Positions 44,506 to 53,422 of a stretch of 64,000 nucleotides of DNA are shown here, piece after piece. The stretch comes from Chloroflexota bacterium. Its GTDB lineage: Bacteria; Chloroflexota; Anaerolineae; J102. Numbering within the stretch: the stretch's first letter is position 1; each line of letters opens with the position of its first letter. The stretch spans positions 124,001 to 188,000 of the forward strand of contig JAKOVD010000127.1 of NCBI GenBank assembly GCA_029782215.1. The letters run 5' to 3'. The translations under genes and the position numbers were made by a program. The notes beneath the pieces were generated by a model. The model saw only the letters and a list, made by a program, of their open reading frames with translations. It was not told where the DNA came from and searched no databases.

Positions 44506-45714
44506 TCAAACCATCAGCCCAAGCAGCAGTTCCACGGCCTTCTCGGCGAAGACCGGGTCGTTGATGTTGGCGTCAAGCTCCGTGACCGCAATGCCGGGCT
44601 TCAGGTTGTGCTTGATGGCCTCGTAGCAGGCGCCGTCCGCATCGGGATCCCAGAAGGCGCCGCCGGGGCTGTCAAGCTGGGAAACTCCCTTCAGCGGGAT
44701 CAGCACGGCCACAGGTCCCGTGGAGGCATTGGCGGCCCTGGCGATCATCTCGCCAATGCGGCGGTTCTCCTCCGCGTTGGTGCGCATCAGGGTCACGTTG
44801 GGATTCCACTCGTAGAGGTTCCGCGCCAGGAACTGCGTCGGCACCGTCTCGCGCGCCCAGAAGTTGGCCATGTCCACGCAGCCCGGCGCCAGCAGCGTGG
44901 GAATGCCGCGCCGGGCAGACGCCAGCAGACGCTCCGGTCCGGCGCTCAACATGCCCCCACAAACCTCGTCCGCCAGCTCGGTGGTCGTCAAGTCAAGGTT
45001 GGCCGTGATATAGCCGTCGCCGATGAGCTGTTCCATGATCCGCCCGCCGGTGCCCGTGGCATGGAAGACCAGGACCTCGTACCCTTTGCCTTCAAGCAGC
45101 TCCCGCGCATGATTGACGCACAGAGTCGTGTTGCCGAACATGCTGGCCGTGATCAGCGGCTTCTCCGCAGCCGCCGCCGCAGGGGCCTGGCTCACCATGC
45201 CTGCGATGGCGCCAGCCGCGTTGGTGTAGATCTGGCGGCTGATGCGGTTGACGCCGGCGACGTCGACCACCGAGGGCATCATGGTGATGTCCTTGGTCCC
45301 GACATAGGCGCTGACGTCACCCGCGGCCAGGGTGGACACCATGAGCTTGGGCACGCCGGTTGGCAGCGCCCGCATGGCAGTCGTGGCGATCGCCGTGCCG
45401 CCGCTGCCGGCCATCGCCAGGATGCCGCCCAGACGACAGCCGGCATACAGGTCGCTGACCACCCGCGCCAGCCCGTCGGCCATGGTGCGCATGGCGAGGG
45501 TCTTATCGCCGCTCGCACGGAGCGCCGCCAACGAGCTGCCGCCCGCCCTGGCCACGGCATCGCTGCTGATGTCAGGGCTGACGCTGGGGTCGGACAGCAC
45601 GCCAAAATCGACGAGTACAGTCTCCAGGCCCTGCGCCTGCAGGAGCTCACGCACAAACTGGTATTCCGGCCCCTTGGTGTCAAGGGCGCCGACAAGGACG
45701 ATAGGCTTCGGCAT
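44506..45714 (-). CDS. Tm-1-like ATP-binding domain protein (UPF0261), copy 1
   Basis: 402 residues of the UPF0261/Tm-1 N-terminal family: VLVGALDTKGPEYQFVRELL at the start, GGTAIATTAMRALPTGVPK, a VHSVVD-equivalent region and the conserved end GGAFWDPDADGACY followed by NDPVFAEKAVELLL. The ATG at 45714 has AGGAGG 7 nt upstream; the TTG at 45720 does not. It binds ATP in the plant homologue; the bacterial role is unknown. The downstream gene encodes the other half of plant Tm-1, so the two probably form one complex. It is a paralogue of the protein at 53449-54720. Confidence 0.88.
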   Translation of the reverse strand: MPKPIVLVGALDTKGPEYQFVRELLQAQGLETVLVDFGVLSDPSVSPDISSDAVARAGGSSLAALRASGDKTLAMRTMADGLARVVSDLYAGCRLGGILAMAGSGGTAIATTAMRALPTGVPKLMVSTLAAGDVSAYVGTKDITMMPSVVDVAGVNRISRQIYTNAAGAIAGMVSQAPAAAAAEKPLITASMFGNTTLCVNHARELLEGKGYEVLVFHATGTGGRIMEQLIGDGYITANLDLTTTELADEVCGGMLSAGPERLLASARRGIPTLLAPGCVDMANFWARETVPTQFLARNLYEWNPNVTLMRTNAEENRRIGEMIARAANASTGPVAVLIPLKGVSQLDSPGGAFWDPDADGACYEAIKHNLKPGIAVTELDANINDPVFAEKAVELLLGLMV

Positions 45715-45759
45715 GCTCAAACCTCCTCTAAAGATGGTGAAATGACAAGACGCACGGGG

Positions 45760-48381
45760 TCAGGACCCCTTCAGGTTCCAGATCAAGACGGTGCCATCTT
45801 CGGACGCCGAGGCGAGCCTGCCGCCGTCAGGCAGCCAGGCCAAATCGTCCACGGGACCGGTGTGTCCGGCCAGGACAGCGGTGGGTCGGTCAACACCCTG
45901 GGCCACTGGCCAGATCCGCACCTGCTGGTCCAGCCCGGCCGTCGCCAGGGCGCTGCCGTCGGGGCTGAAGGCAACCGCGCGCACCACGTCCGTGCTTCCA
46001 GGCAGGCTCTGGAAGCGGCGCCGGTTGGCCACGTCCCAGACGATGACCAGGCGATCGGCCCCGCCCGACGCGAGCTTGGCCCCATCGGGCGACCAGGCCA
46101 GCGTACTCACCCAATTGCTGTGCCCGCGCAGCACGCCGTCAGGGCTGGCCGAGAGCTCGGGCTTGGTCATGTCCCAAAGCAGGATGTCGGCCAGGCTTGT
46201 GCTGACAGCCAGGGTCTTGCCGTCAGGGGACCAGGCCAGCCCCCAGACGCCCTGGTCGGTGCCCTTGAGCGTGGCCTCGACCTCACCGGTCGCCGGATTC
46301 CAGAGGAGCACCTGGTTGTCACCGGAGCCGGTCGAGGCCAGCCGCTTGCCATCCGGCGACCAGGCCAGCCCGGCGACGTCGCGCTTGTGCCCCTGCAGGG
46401 TACGCAGCTTGTCACCCGACTTGGCATTCCAAAGGATGACATCGCCGTCCCAGCCGCCAGAGGCCAGGGTGGCGCCATCAGGCGAATAGGCGAGCGCCCC
46501 GATATTGCGGCGATGCCCCGCCAGCGTCCGCAGCAGACTGCCGGAGGCGGCATCCCAAAGGAGGATGTCCGCGCCCAACCCCGAGGCGATCTGCTTGCCA
46601 TCCGGCGACACCGCCACGGCATTAGCTTGTGCGCCGCTGGCCGCGAAGGTCGAATTTCGGGCGCCGGCTTCGGAAGCAGGTCCTTGCTTGCTCTGCCAGG
46701 TTGTCAGGTTGCCCGCTGCGTCAGCAGCCGCTAACAGGCGTCCCTGCTTTGACCAGGCTGCTGCTAGGGGTGCGGCCACCAAACCTGGGCGATCCCCGCT
46801 GCCTTGCGCTGGCGCCGCCGCTCCGGTAACCACCGCACCTTCGCCGTCGATCAGGGCCGGACGATGATCGCCCAGCTCGGCGAGCGCCAGAACGCTGGCG
46901 GTATGATTCGCGAACTCAGGTTGGGCGGTCTTCGTCTTCACATCCCACGAGGTCACGTGACCGTCGGCGCCGCCGGCGAGAAGGTGGACTCCGTCCTCGA
47001 GCCAGAGCAGTTGCGATATGCTGTCACCCGAGCCTTTTGCGGCCAGGGCGCCCGCGTCCGTTTGCGTCTGGACGTTCCACAGGCCAACTCCCCCCTCATG
47101 GTCGCCGATCGCCAGCAGCGTGCCGCTGGGATCGAAGGCCAGACTGCCGACGGCGGCGCCGCGGGACGGCAGCCGACCTGCCGCTTCCGCCTCCACCTCG
47201 GACTTGGCGCCCACCACCGAGCCCAGAGTGACCTCGCCGTCATCGTAACCCACCGCCAGCTCGCGACCACCCTCGGACAGGGCCGTCCACGCCAGGGCTG
47301 TGACCTGCTGGTCGTCAGCCTGCGCTGGCAGCGTGGCCAGCACACGCCCGCTTCCTGCTTCAATCACTGCCGTGGCGCCGTTCTTCAACCCCGCCGCAAC
47401 GAGTGCCCCATCCTCGGCGAAGGCCACGCTGGTGACCGGCGCCGCGGTGGCTGTCTGCCAGAGGGTGTCGAGCGTATCAACCTTGAGCAGAGCCAAGCCG
47501 GCGCTCCCTCCAGCCGCCAGTGCGGTTCCATCCGGCGACAGGTCCAGGGCCCGCAGATCGCCCCTGCCCAGACGCATGACCGCCTGACTGGGAATGGGCC
47601 CTGCCAGCGCCGCTTTCCTGGTCGCAGCACCTCCGTTGCCCGGCTTGAAGATGAGCAGTGCCGCGGTGATCAAGAGCAGGACGATGATGACACGCTCAAA
47701 GGCAATGCGGCTGATCCGGAGCGCCATCCAGCGTCCCAGGAAGACACCGGCGATGACAAGGGGCAGCACCCAGAGATCGCTGCGCAACAGCCCCACGTCG
47801 AAGACCCCGGCATAAAGGTAGAACGGAAGCTTGATCCAGTTAAGGACGAAGAAGAAGATCGCCGACGTCGCCACAAACAACACCGGCGCCAGGTCCTGCG
47901 CCAGCAGGTAGATGCTGATCGGCGGGCCGCCGTTGTGCGCCAGGGTGGACGCCAGCCCGGCCACGCTGCCGGCCACGAGGCTGTGCCAGTTCTTGGGCTG
48001 GTAGTTGATGGCGCCGAGGATGCGCTCCTCGTACAGCTTGTACACGACAAAGACCAGAATGACGATGCCCAGGATCGTTTCCAGCAGAGCTGTAGGGGCG
48101 TCGATGATGACCACCGTTCCCAGGACCACGCCTACGAAGGCGCCCGGGATGAGCCAGAGGGCAAGCCGTCCGTTCCACTGGCGCCAATAGAAAGCCACGG
48201 CAAAGATGTCGCCGACCATCAGAAGCGGGAGCAGCAGGCCCAACGCCTTGTCCGCAGGCATCACAAGCGCCATCAGCGGAGTCGCCAGCGCCCCCAAGGT
48301 GCCACCCAGCCCCCCCTTGGAGAGGCCGATGAGGAAGGCCACCAACGCCAGCATAGCGAAGAACATCTGCTGCTCAGTCAT
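45760..48381 (-). CDS. TauE/SafE-like permease fused to a 14-blade WD40 domain
   Basis: 873 residues. Residues 1-255 or so are a TauE/SafE-type anion permease with seven or eight membrane segments (FLIGLSKGGLGGTLGALATP at the start and the second-half motif AGLASTLAHNGGPPIS). After a linker (FKPGNGGAATRK) the remaining 600 residues form WD40 repeats. I count 14 blades, seven degenerate ones first and seven with classic SPDG...ASGG...LWD signatures after, consistent with two seven-blade propellers. TauE proteins are usually about 250 residues and end after the last helix. The start overlaps the larA stop by 8 nt. It may export a sulfonate, sulfite or hydroxy acid, with the propeller as a cytoplasmic or external docking platform. 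Confidence 0.88.
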   Translation of the reverse strand: MTEQQMFFAMLALVAFLIGLSKGGLGGTLGALATPLMALVMPADKALGLLLPLLMVGDIFAVAFYWRQWNGRLALWLIPGAFVGVVLGTVVIIDAPTALLETILGIVILVFVVYKLYEERILGAINYQPKNWHSLVAGSVAGLASTLAHNGGPPISIYLLAQDLAPVLFVATSAIFFFVLNWIKLPFYLYAGVFDVGLLRSDLWVLPLVIAGVFLGRWMALRISRIAFERVIIVLLLITAALLIFKPGNGGAATRKAALAGPIPSQAVMRLGRGDLRALDLSPDGTALAAGGSAGLALLKVDTLDTLWQTATAAPVTSVAFAEDGALVAAGLKNGATAVIEAGSGRVLATLPAQADDQQVTALAWTALSEGGRELAVGYDDGEVTLGSVVGAKSEVEAEAAGRLPSRGAAVGSLAFDPSGTLLAIGDHEGGVGLWNVQTQTDAGALAAKGSGDSISQLLWLEDGVHLLAGGADGHVTSWDVKTKTAQPEFANHTASVLALAELGDHRPALIDGEGAVVTGAAAPAQGSGDRPGLVAAPLAAAWSKQGRLLAAADAAGNLTTWQSKQGPASEAGARNSTFAASGAQANAVAVSPDGKQIASGLGADILLWDAASGSLLRTLAGHRRNIGALAYSPDGATLASGGWDGDVILWNAKSGDKLRTLQGHKRDVAGLAWSPDGKRLASTGSGDNQVLLWNPATGEVEATLKGTDQGVWGLAWSPDGKTLAVSTSLADILLWDMTKPELSASPDGVLRGHSNWVSTLAWSPDGAKLASGGADRLVIVWDVANRRRFQSLPGSTDVVRAVAFSPDGSALATAGLDQQVRIWPVAQGVDRPTAVLAGHTGPVDDLAWLPDGGRLASASEDGTVLIWNLKGS

Positions 48382-49660
48382 GGGCGTCCTGACCTGTGAG
48401 GTAGGGGATAGTTTGGGGCCCCTGTGGCAGGGCGCAAATGCGGGCGCCGGGACCGTACACGGTCACCAAGTGCGCGACGGTGGCTTCGATGCTGCGGCAG
48501 GGTTCGAAAAGCGCCGCCTTGATCTGGGCGTCACTAAGGCCCTCACTGTAGACGTAAACGGCGGCGTGCAGTTGAATCTGGGCCTGCGTTTGCACCTGCC
48601 ACTGGTCCTGCGCCTCGAAGCCCGGCTGCGAGACCAGGTCCAGAACACCCTGGGGTGTCTCCCCGCGCCGCAGCAACTCCGCATAGCGGCCGTGGTCGGG
48701 TATGCCATCCTCGCAGCCCGCCGCCATGATGATCGCACCGCCTGGCTTCACCACCTTGGCCGCCGCGCTCATGCCTTTGACCGACTGATACAGATTCTGG
48801 TCCAGGGGATAGCCACTGTTGGTCGTCACGACGATGTCATAGGGCGCCGCTACAGCCGCCATGGCGCACTCGCGCACGAACTCGCAGCCTGCCGCGTGCG
48901 CCGCCAACATATCGCCGGCAAAGACGCCGGTGATGGCGTGGTCGGAGTTGAGGGCTACGTTGAGCAGGAAAGTCGGACGCGTCATCAAGGCCACTTCCTT
49001 CATCTCTTCCCAGATCGGGTTGCCGTGAGTTACCCCCCATGTTGCTCTGGGATCGGCAATCATGGCCAGGCCGTGATTGCTGTAGACGCTTTCAGCGCCC
49101 GCCAGTGAGGGCAGGATGGCCTTCGGTCCCCCGCTGAACCCCGCAAAGAAGTGCGGCTCGATGAAACCCGTCAGGATGCGAACATCCGCCTCAAGGTAGG
49201 TGCGGTTCACCCGCACCGGATGGCCGAGAGCGGTAACGCCCAGCGAGATCAGGTTTTCGTCGTCAAAGCAACTGTGCTGCAGACAACGGTAGTTCTCCAC
49301 AACGGCGTCGCCGAGCATCGCACGCAGCTCAAGCTCCGTCTGCCGGCGATGTGTACCAAGACCATTGATCAGCGTCACATCCTCGCGGCGGACGCCGGCC
49401 TCTTCCAGCTCCGCCAATAGGACGGGCAGCAAACGGTTGTTTGGGGTGGCCCGAGTGATATCGGTATGAACAATGACTACACGATGTCCCGGCTTCGCCA
49501 GATCGGCAAGCGGCGGCGAGTCGATGGGGTGACCCAAAGCTGCACGGATAGCCTGCCCTTCATCGGGCAATCCAGCAATCAGCCCCGGGAGAATGACCTC
49601 TGTTTGGGCAGGCAGTTCCACGTCAAGACCGTGACGGCCGTAGGCCAGTTTGACGCGCAT
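48374..49660 (-). CDS. LarA-family nickel-pincer racemase/epimerase
   Basis: 428 residues of the lactate racemase LarA family. Key positions are present: His104 in GLGTHRRQT, His170 and Lys180 in EPHFFAGFSGGPKAILP, spaced exactly as the pincer-cofactor ligands His108/His174/Lys184 of LarA; HTDITRATPN also fits. Family members racemise or epimerise 2-hydroxy acids. The cofactor genes larB, larC and larE are not in the window, so they must be elsewhere or absent. It is immediately upstream of the TauE-WD40 fusion and downstream of isomerase genes, which suggests a hydroxy acid or sugar acid substrate. Confidence 0.9.
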   Translation of the reverse strand: MRVKLAYGRHGLDVELPAQTEVILPGLIAGLPDEGQAIRAALGHPIDSPPLADLAKPGHRVVIVHTDITRATPNNRLLPVLLAELEEAGVRREDVTLINGLGTHRRQTELELRAMLGDAVVENYRCLQHSCFDDENLISLGVTALGHPVRVNRTYLEADVRILTGFIEPHFFAGFSGGPKAILPSLAGAESVYSNHGLAMIADPRATWGVTHGNPIWEEMKEVALMTRPTFLLNVALNSDHAITGVFAGDMLAAHAAGCEFVRECAMAAVAAPYDIVVTTNSGYPLDQNLYQSVKGMSAAAKVVKPGGAIIMAAGCEDGIPDHGRYAELLRRGETPQGVLDLVSQPGFEAQDQWQVQTQAQIQLHAAVYVYSEGLSDAQIKAALFEPCRSIEATVAHLVTVYGPGARICALPQGPQTIPYLTGQDAHD

Positions 49661-49687
49661 GATAGCACCATATTTCTATGCGAAAGA

Positions 49688-49728
49688 CGCCAGCACCGGA
49701 CAGACTTCGTCCGCTTGTGGTGCTGGCG
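49688..49728 (-). other. Hairpin between isomerase and larA
   Basis: A 10-bp inverted pair (CGCCAGCACC, 49688-49697, and its complement 49719-49728) with an inner GGAC/GTCC stem. A weak TCTTTC follows on the minus strand. It could be a partial terminator or a larA leader structure. Confidence 0.5.
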
Positions 49729-49772
49729 CCTGGTTTCGATAAGGCGTTAGGGGGCAGCAGCAGGCAGAAAGC

Positions 49773-50618
49773 CTACTCCGCGCCCAAGACCTTCAGGTAG
49801 GCATAGCTCTTGAGCACGTTGGCGTCGCCGCCGACCTCAAGGGTGGAGTACTGGACGTGGGGGGCATCCTTGAGGACGTCATAGACGCCTTTTATGTCAA
49901 TAACCCCCTCGCCCAAGGCTATCGGACTGAAGCCGCAGCCATACATCGTTCCCCGCAGGGGCTCCCAGTCGGCGGGCAGGTCTTTCCAGTGGATGTGGTA
50001 GATCCTGTCACGGAATGCCTTGGCCATTTCCACCGGATCGGCGCCTCCCAACCACGAGTTGCCCGTGTCCATGTTCACGCCCAGGTTTTCCGGGTTGCCC
50101 AGGCGGTCCATAATCGCCTGGATGCCGGCGATGGAATCCGTCAGAATGCCGTGCGGCTCCAGTAGGATACGCACGCCGTAGGATTGGGCCAGACGGATCG
50201 GCTCGTAGAGCTTCTCCGCCACGATGAAGACCTTCTCCTCCCAGCTCAACCGGTGTCCCCAGGCCGACTTCGGGTCGCCCTCGGTGGTGATCACGTCCTG
50301 GACGCCCATCCCGGCTGCCAGACGCACCGCCTTGGTGATCTCCGTGGTGGCATAGCGGGCCGGCGAACTGGGGTCGAGCAGGTTGGCGTGCGCGCAGACG
50401 CTGGTGGGCGTCAGGCCATACCTGGCGAAGAGCTCGGCCACGTCCTGGGGATTGTCGTCCAGGCTGGCCGTGGCCGTAAAGCCAAACTCGCGTCCCAGGA
50501 TGCCCCCAGGATGGTTGTCCGTCACATCGGCGTACTTGAAACCCAATCCCGCCACACGTTCAAGCTGGTGGTCCAGTGTTGAGAAGGGGTCGACAAGCGC
50601 AAAACAACCGACTTTCAT
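49773..50618 (-). CDS. Sugar phosphate isomerase/epimerase (AP endonuclease-2 fold), copy 1
   Basis: 281 residues, xylose-isomerase-like TIM barrel: KVGCFALVDPF, DVTDNHPG, VITTEGDP, ILLEPHGIL, GVNMDTGNSWLGGADP, HIHWKDLP and a C-terminal GEGVIDIKGVYDVL. The Glu, Asp, His and Glu residues of these motifs fit the metal site. The start is set by the ribosome site: AGGAG lies 7 nt before the ATG at 50618 but abuts the ATG at 50624. It belongs with two other isomerase-like genes in the same island; the substrate is not predictable. Confidence 0.85.
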   Translation of the reverse strand: MKVGCFALVDPFSTLDHQLERVAGLGFKYADVTDNHPGGILGREFGFTATASLDDNPQDVAELFARYGLTPTSVCAHANLLDPSSPARYATTEITKAVRLAAGMGVQDVITTEGDPKSAWGHRLSWEEKVFIVAEKLYEPIRLAQSYGVRILLEPHGILTDSIAGIQAIMDRLGNPENLGVNMDTGNSWLGGADPVEMAKAFRDRIYHIHWKDLPADWEPLRGTMYGCGFSPIALGEGVIDIKGVYDVLKDAPHVQYSTLEVGGDANVLKSYAYLKVLGAE

Positions 50619-50678
50619 CTGCATTCTCCTCGGTGGGCCGGACGCGACTTTGGCGACGCTCGGCCCACCCATGCGAAC

Positions 50679-51659
50679 TCAGGATTCAAACCACGGCTTG
50701 CCGCGTTCATCGGTGAGCACGATCTGGCGCAGCGCCCCGACGCCTTTCTCCAGACCCTCCCGCAGCGACATCAGGCTGTCCTCGTGCTCCATGCTCAGCA
50801 CGTAGTCATAGCCCACGAGCCGCAGGTTGCTGATCAGGTCTTTCCAAAACTCGAGGCTGTGGCCGTAGCCAACCGTGCGGAAGATCCACGATCGGTGCGC
50901 CTCATCGGCATAGGGTTTGGTGTCCAGCACGCCGTTGCGTACGCTGTTGTAGGGATCGATCTTCGTATCCTTGGCGTGCACGTGGAAGATGGCGCTCCCC
51001 AGTTCCCGCACCGCCGCCAGCGGATCGATGCCCTGCCAGAACAGGTGGCTGGGATCGTAATTGGCGCCGATCTCAGGACCCGCAGCCTCCCGCAGGCGCA
51101 GCAGCGTTTCGGGGTTGTAGACGACGAAGCCCGGGTGCATCTCCAGGCTGATCATGTCCACGCCGTGGTCGCGGCAGAACCTCGCTTCTTCCTGCCAGTA
51201 GGGGATGACCTTCTCGTTCCACTGCCAATCCAGGATGCGCAGAAAGTCAGGCGGCCAGGGGCACGTCACCCAGTTGGGGTACTTGCTCTCATCGCTGTCG
51301 CCGGGGCAGCCGGAAAAGGTGATGACCCGGCGCACGCCGATCTTCTCAGCCACGAGGACCGTTTGACGGAACTCCTGCCGGTGCAGGCCGGCGACGACCG
51401 GGTTGGGGTGGAGGGGATTGCCGTGACAGCTCAGGGCGCTGATCTCCAGGCCGCGATCGTCGACCTTCTGCTTCCAGGTGGCCAGCTTGCCGGCGTCGGC
51501 GAGCAGGTCGGCGGGCTTGCAGTAAGATTCTCCCAGCTCGGCCACGTATCCACCCGAACCGATCTCCACGGCCTCGGCCCCGACCCCGGCGATCCAATCC
51601 AGCGCCTGGTCGAACTTCAGCAGATCCTGGAAGACGAAACTAAAGACGCCAACTTTCAT
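50679..51659 (-). CDS. Sugar phosphate isomerase/epimerase, copy 2
   Basis: 326 residues, xylose-isomerase-like TIM barrel starting MKVGVFSFVFQDLLKFDQAL. Metal-site motifs are AVEIGSGG, SCHGNPLHPNPV, MISLEMHPGFVVYNPET, GANYDPSHLFWQGIDP, FHVHAKDTKIDP and LSMEHEDSLM. HPSHLFW-type sequences occur in inosose isomerases and related sugar epimerases, so a cyclitol or keto-sugar substrate is possible. It is co-directional with the creatininase-family gene and 60 nt upstream of copy 1. Confidence 0.85.
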   Translation of the reverse strand: MKVGVFSFVFQDLLKFDQALDWIAGVGAEAVEIGSGGYVAELGESYCKPADLLADAGKLATWKQKVDDRGLEISALSCHGNPLHPNPVVAGLHRQEFRQTVLVAEKIGVRRVITFSGCPGDSDESKYPNWVTCPWPPDFLRILDWQWNEKVIPYWQEEARFCRDHGVDMISLEMHPGFVVYNPETLLRLREAAGPEIGANYDPSHLFWQGIDPLAAVRELGSAIFHVHAKDTKIDPYNSVRNGVLDTKPYADEAHRSWIFRTVGYGHSLEFWKDLISNLRLVGYDYVLSMEHEDSLMSLREGLEKGVGALRQIVLTDERGKPWFES

Positions 51660-51745
51660 GTGTCACGACTCCGTGGGCAGAAGTGGAAACCGATAAACCG
51701 GGAGACCAGGTGGTGCGCACCACCCGGTCTCCCGATCTGCGACAA

Positions 51746-52672
51746 CTAGAACACGCGATCAATAAAGGCCCGGTCATGGACTTCCACCGGCACCTTCTCC
51801 AGCTCCATAACGCCGCGGGCCACGTGCTCGGAAAGGCGGCGGAAAGACTCCTCGCCCTTGGCCTTGGTGGCCCGCAGCGGGTTGCCGATGGTGCCGCTCT
51901 CGATGAATTCATGGTGGTCCATCGGGAACGTAAAGTACTTGTAGTCCTCAAACTCAACGTCCGGCATGCCATCCTTCTTGGCGAAGGATTTGGGCAGGAA
52001 CTCGGGCACGTGGGCCTTCGTGAACTCGGCCCGGTCCATGCGCACGTACTTCTCGTTCCAGGCCAGGTCCTGCGAGGTCTCCAGCTCGCTCGAGTGCCAG
52101 CCCGGCGTCTCCTCGGGCGGGTTCTCCATGAGCCCCTTCAGGATACCCACATAGTTCTCCATGTACGGCTTGACGAAGCTGATGAGGGCGCCGGTCTCGT
52201 AGCGCAGCTTGCGCAGCACCGGATCCACCACCTTGACGTTGGACCCGTGGCCGTTGATGAAGATGATGCGGTTGAACCCGTGGTGGATCAGGCTGCGGGC
52301 GACGTCGTACATGACGTTGAGCAGGGTCGTGCTGCGCAGCGTGATCGTGCCGCGGCCGAGGCCGGGGGCGTACATATGCTGCGGCGAGTAGCCGATCCAG
52401 ATCGGCGGCGTGTGCAGCACGGCGATCATCTCGGCCACGCGCATGGAGATCTCCACCGCCGTGATCGTGTCGGTGTAGATCGGCAGATGGGGGCCATGCT
52501 GCTCGAAGCTCGCCATGGGCACCAGGATGGTGTCCTTGGTCTTCAGGTACTCGCGCACGTCCACATAGGTGATGTTGCCCAGGTCCCAGGAAAGGAACTT
52601 GGCGCGAAACTCCTCGTCACCTGTCGTCAGGTGCGGAAGGTCCTTGTAGTCACGTCCATTATCGGCAATCAT
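51746..52672 (-). CDS. Creatininase-family metalloamidohydrolase
   Basis: 308 residues. Creatinine amidohydrolase fold (PF02633) with metal ligands in MASFEQHGPHLPIYTDT, the NGHGSNVKV motif and a C-terminal Glu region (FIESGTIGNPLRA). The family covers creatininase, FAPy deaminase (ArfB/MftE-like) and many sugar- or lactam-hydrolysing enzymes of unknown substrate. No creatine gene is near, so a lactam/lactone or cyclic amide in a sugar-acid pathway is more plausible. The ATG at 52672 begins at MIADNG; the frame is open up to 52858 without family similarity. Confidence 0.85.
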   Translation of the reverse strand: MIADNGRDYKDLPHLTTGDEEFRAKFLSWDLGNITYVDVREYLKTKDTILVPMASFEQHGPHLPIYTDTITAVEISMRVAEMIAVLHTPPIWIGYSPQHMYAPGLGRGTITLRSTTLLNVMYDVARSLIHHGFNRIIFINGHGSNVKVVDPVLRKLRYETGALISFVKPYMENYVGILKGLMENPPEETPGWHSSELETSQDLAWNEKYVRMDRAEFTKAHVPEFLPKSFAKKDGMPDVEFEDYKYFTFPMDHHEFIESGTIGNPLRATKAKGEESFRRLSEHVARGVMELEKVPVEVHDRAFIDRVF

Positions 52673-52775
52673 GTGGTTACTCCAATCGAGAAAGGGGTAT
52701 GATTGAGCACTCTGCAAAGGCCTTGGAAGTATTTCGCAACAACGCGACACTCCCTTTGCCAGAAGAAACCGGCGG

Positions 52776-53111
52776 TTACGCCGCAGCCGCCACGGACTGA
52801 TGAGCTTCCTGGTACGGTTGAATACCCTCCAGCTCGTCAACCTCGGCAAGTTGCGCAAAGAAGAGGTCCCAACGCAGCTGCAAATTCATCCAAAAGCCAG
52901 CCGACACGCCGAAGTACTTTGCCAGGCGTAGGGCCGTGCTCGGAGTCATTCCGCGGCGCCCGTTCACCAGGTCATTGACACGCTGATAGGGCACATGGAT
53001 CGCCCCCGCCAGATCTCTCTGGCTCAGCCCCATGGGAATCAGGAATTCCTGCAGGAGCATTTCTCCGGGGTGCGTGGGTGTACGCTGGGAGGGAACACGA
53101 ATCATTGGCAT
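52776..53111 (-). CDS. higA: HigA-type antitoxin (XRE family)
   Basis: 111 residues. The N-terminus RTPTHPGEMLLQEFLIPMGL and an HTH region of LSQRDLAGAIHVPYQRVNDL followed by GRRGMTPSTALRLAKYFG match HigA-family antidotes. It neutralises the toxin encoded 17 nt upstream and represses the operon. The toxin gene comes first, as usual for higBA. A second ATG lies two codons in. Confidence 0.92.
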   Translation of the reverse strand: MPMIRVPSQRTPTHPGEMLLQEFLIPMGLSQRDLAGAIHVPYQRVNDLVNGRRGMTPSTALRLAKYFGVSAGFWMNLQLRWDLFFAQLAEVDELEGIQPYQEAHQSVAAAA

Positions 53112-53128
53112 TGGCGGGTGGATGAGAC

Positions 53129-53422
53129 TCAGTGATAATCGACGATCTCGACCTGATCGGGGCCTCTATCGGTCCACACGAAGCAGATTCGATAACGTTC
53201 ATTGATGCGAATGCTGAACTGGCTGGTCCGATCCCCGGATAGAGCCTCCAGTCGATTGCCGGGTGGAATCCGCAGGTCGTCAAGCGATTCGGCCGAGTCA
53301 AGCAGATCGAGCTTGCGCGCAGCAACCTTCCAGATTGACGTTGGACACAGCCTTCGTGCCTCGTGCGAGTTGACACCGTCGAAGATGTTCTCGGTTGCAG
53401 AGTTCTTGAAGGCCTGGATCAC
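53129..53422 (-). CDS. higB: HigB-type toxin (RelE superfamily endoribonuclease)
   Basis: 97 residues, the complete HigB pattern from IQAFKNSATENIF through DDLRIPPGNRLEALSGDR to QFSIRINERYRICFVW and VEIVDYH. HigB cleaves mRNA at the ribosome. GTG start at 53422, immediately after a perfect palindrome (53423-53436) that is the likely operator. The pair sits inside the sugar island between a Tm-1-like gene and a creatininase-family gene. Confidence 0.93.
   Translation of the reverse strand: MIQAFKNSATENIFDGVNSHEARRLCPTSIWKVAARKLDLLDSAESLDDLRIPPGNRLEALSGDRTSQFSIRINERYRICFVWTDRGPDQVEIVDYH

Noticed and set aside
51746..52672. Creatinine degradation pathway
   Set aside because: The protein belongs to the wide creatininase fold family, but no creatinase, sarcosine oxidase or related gene is near.
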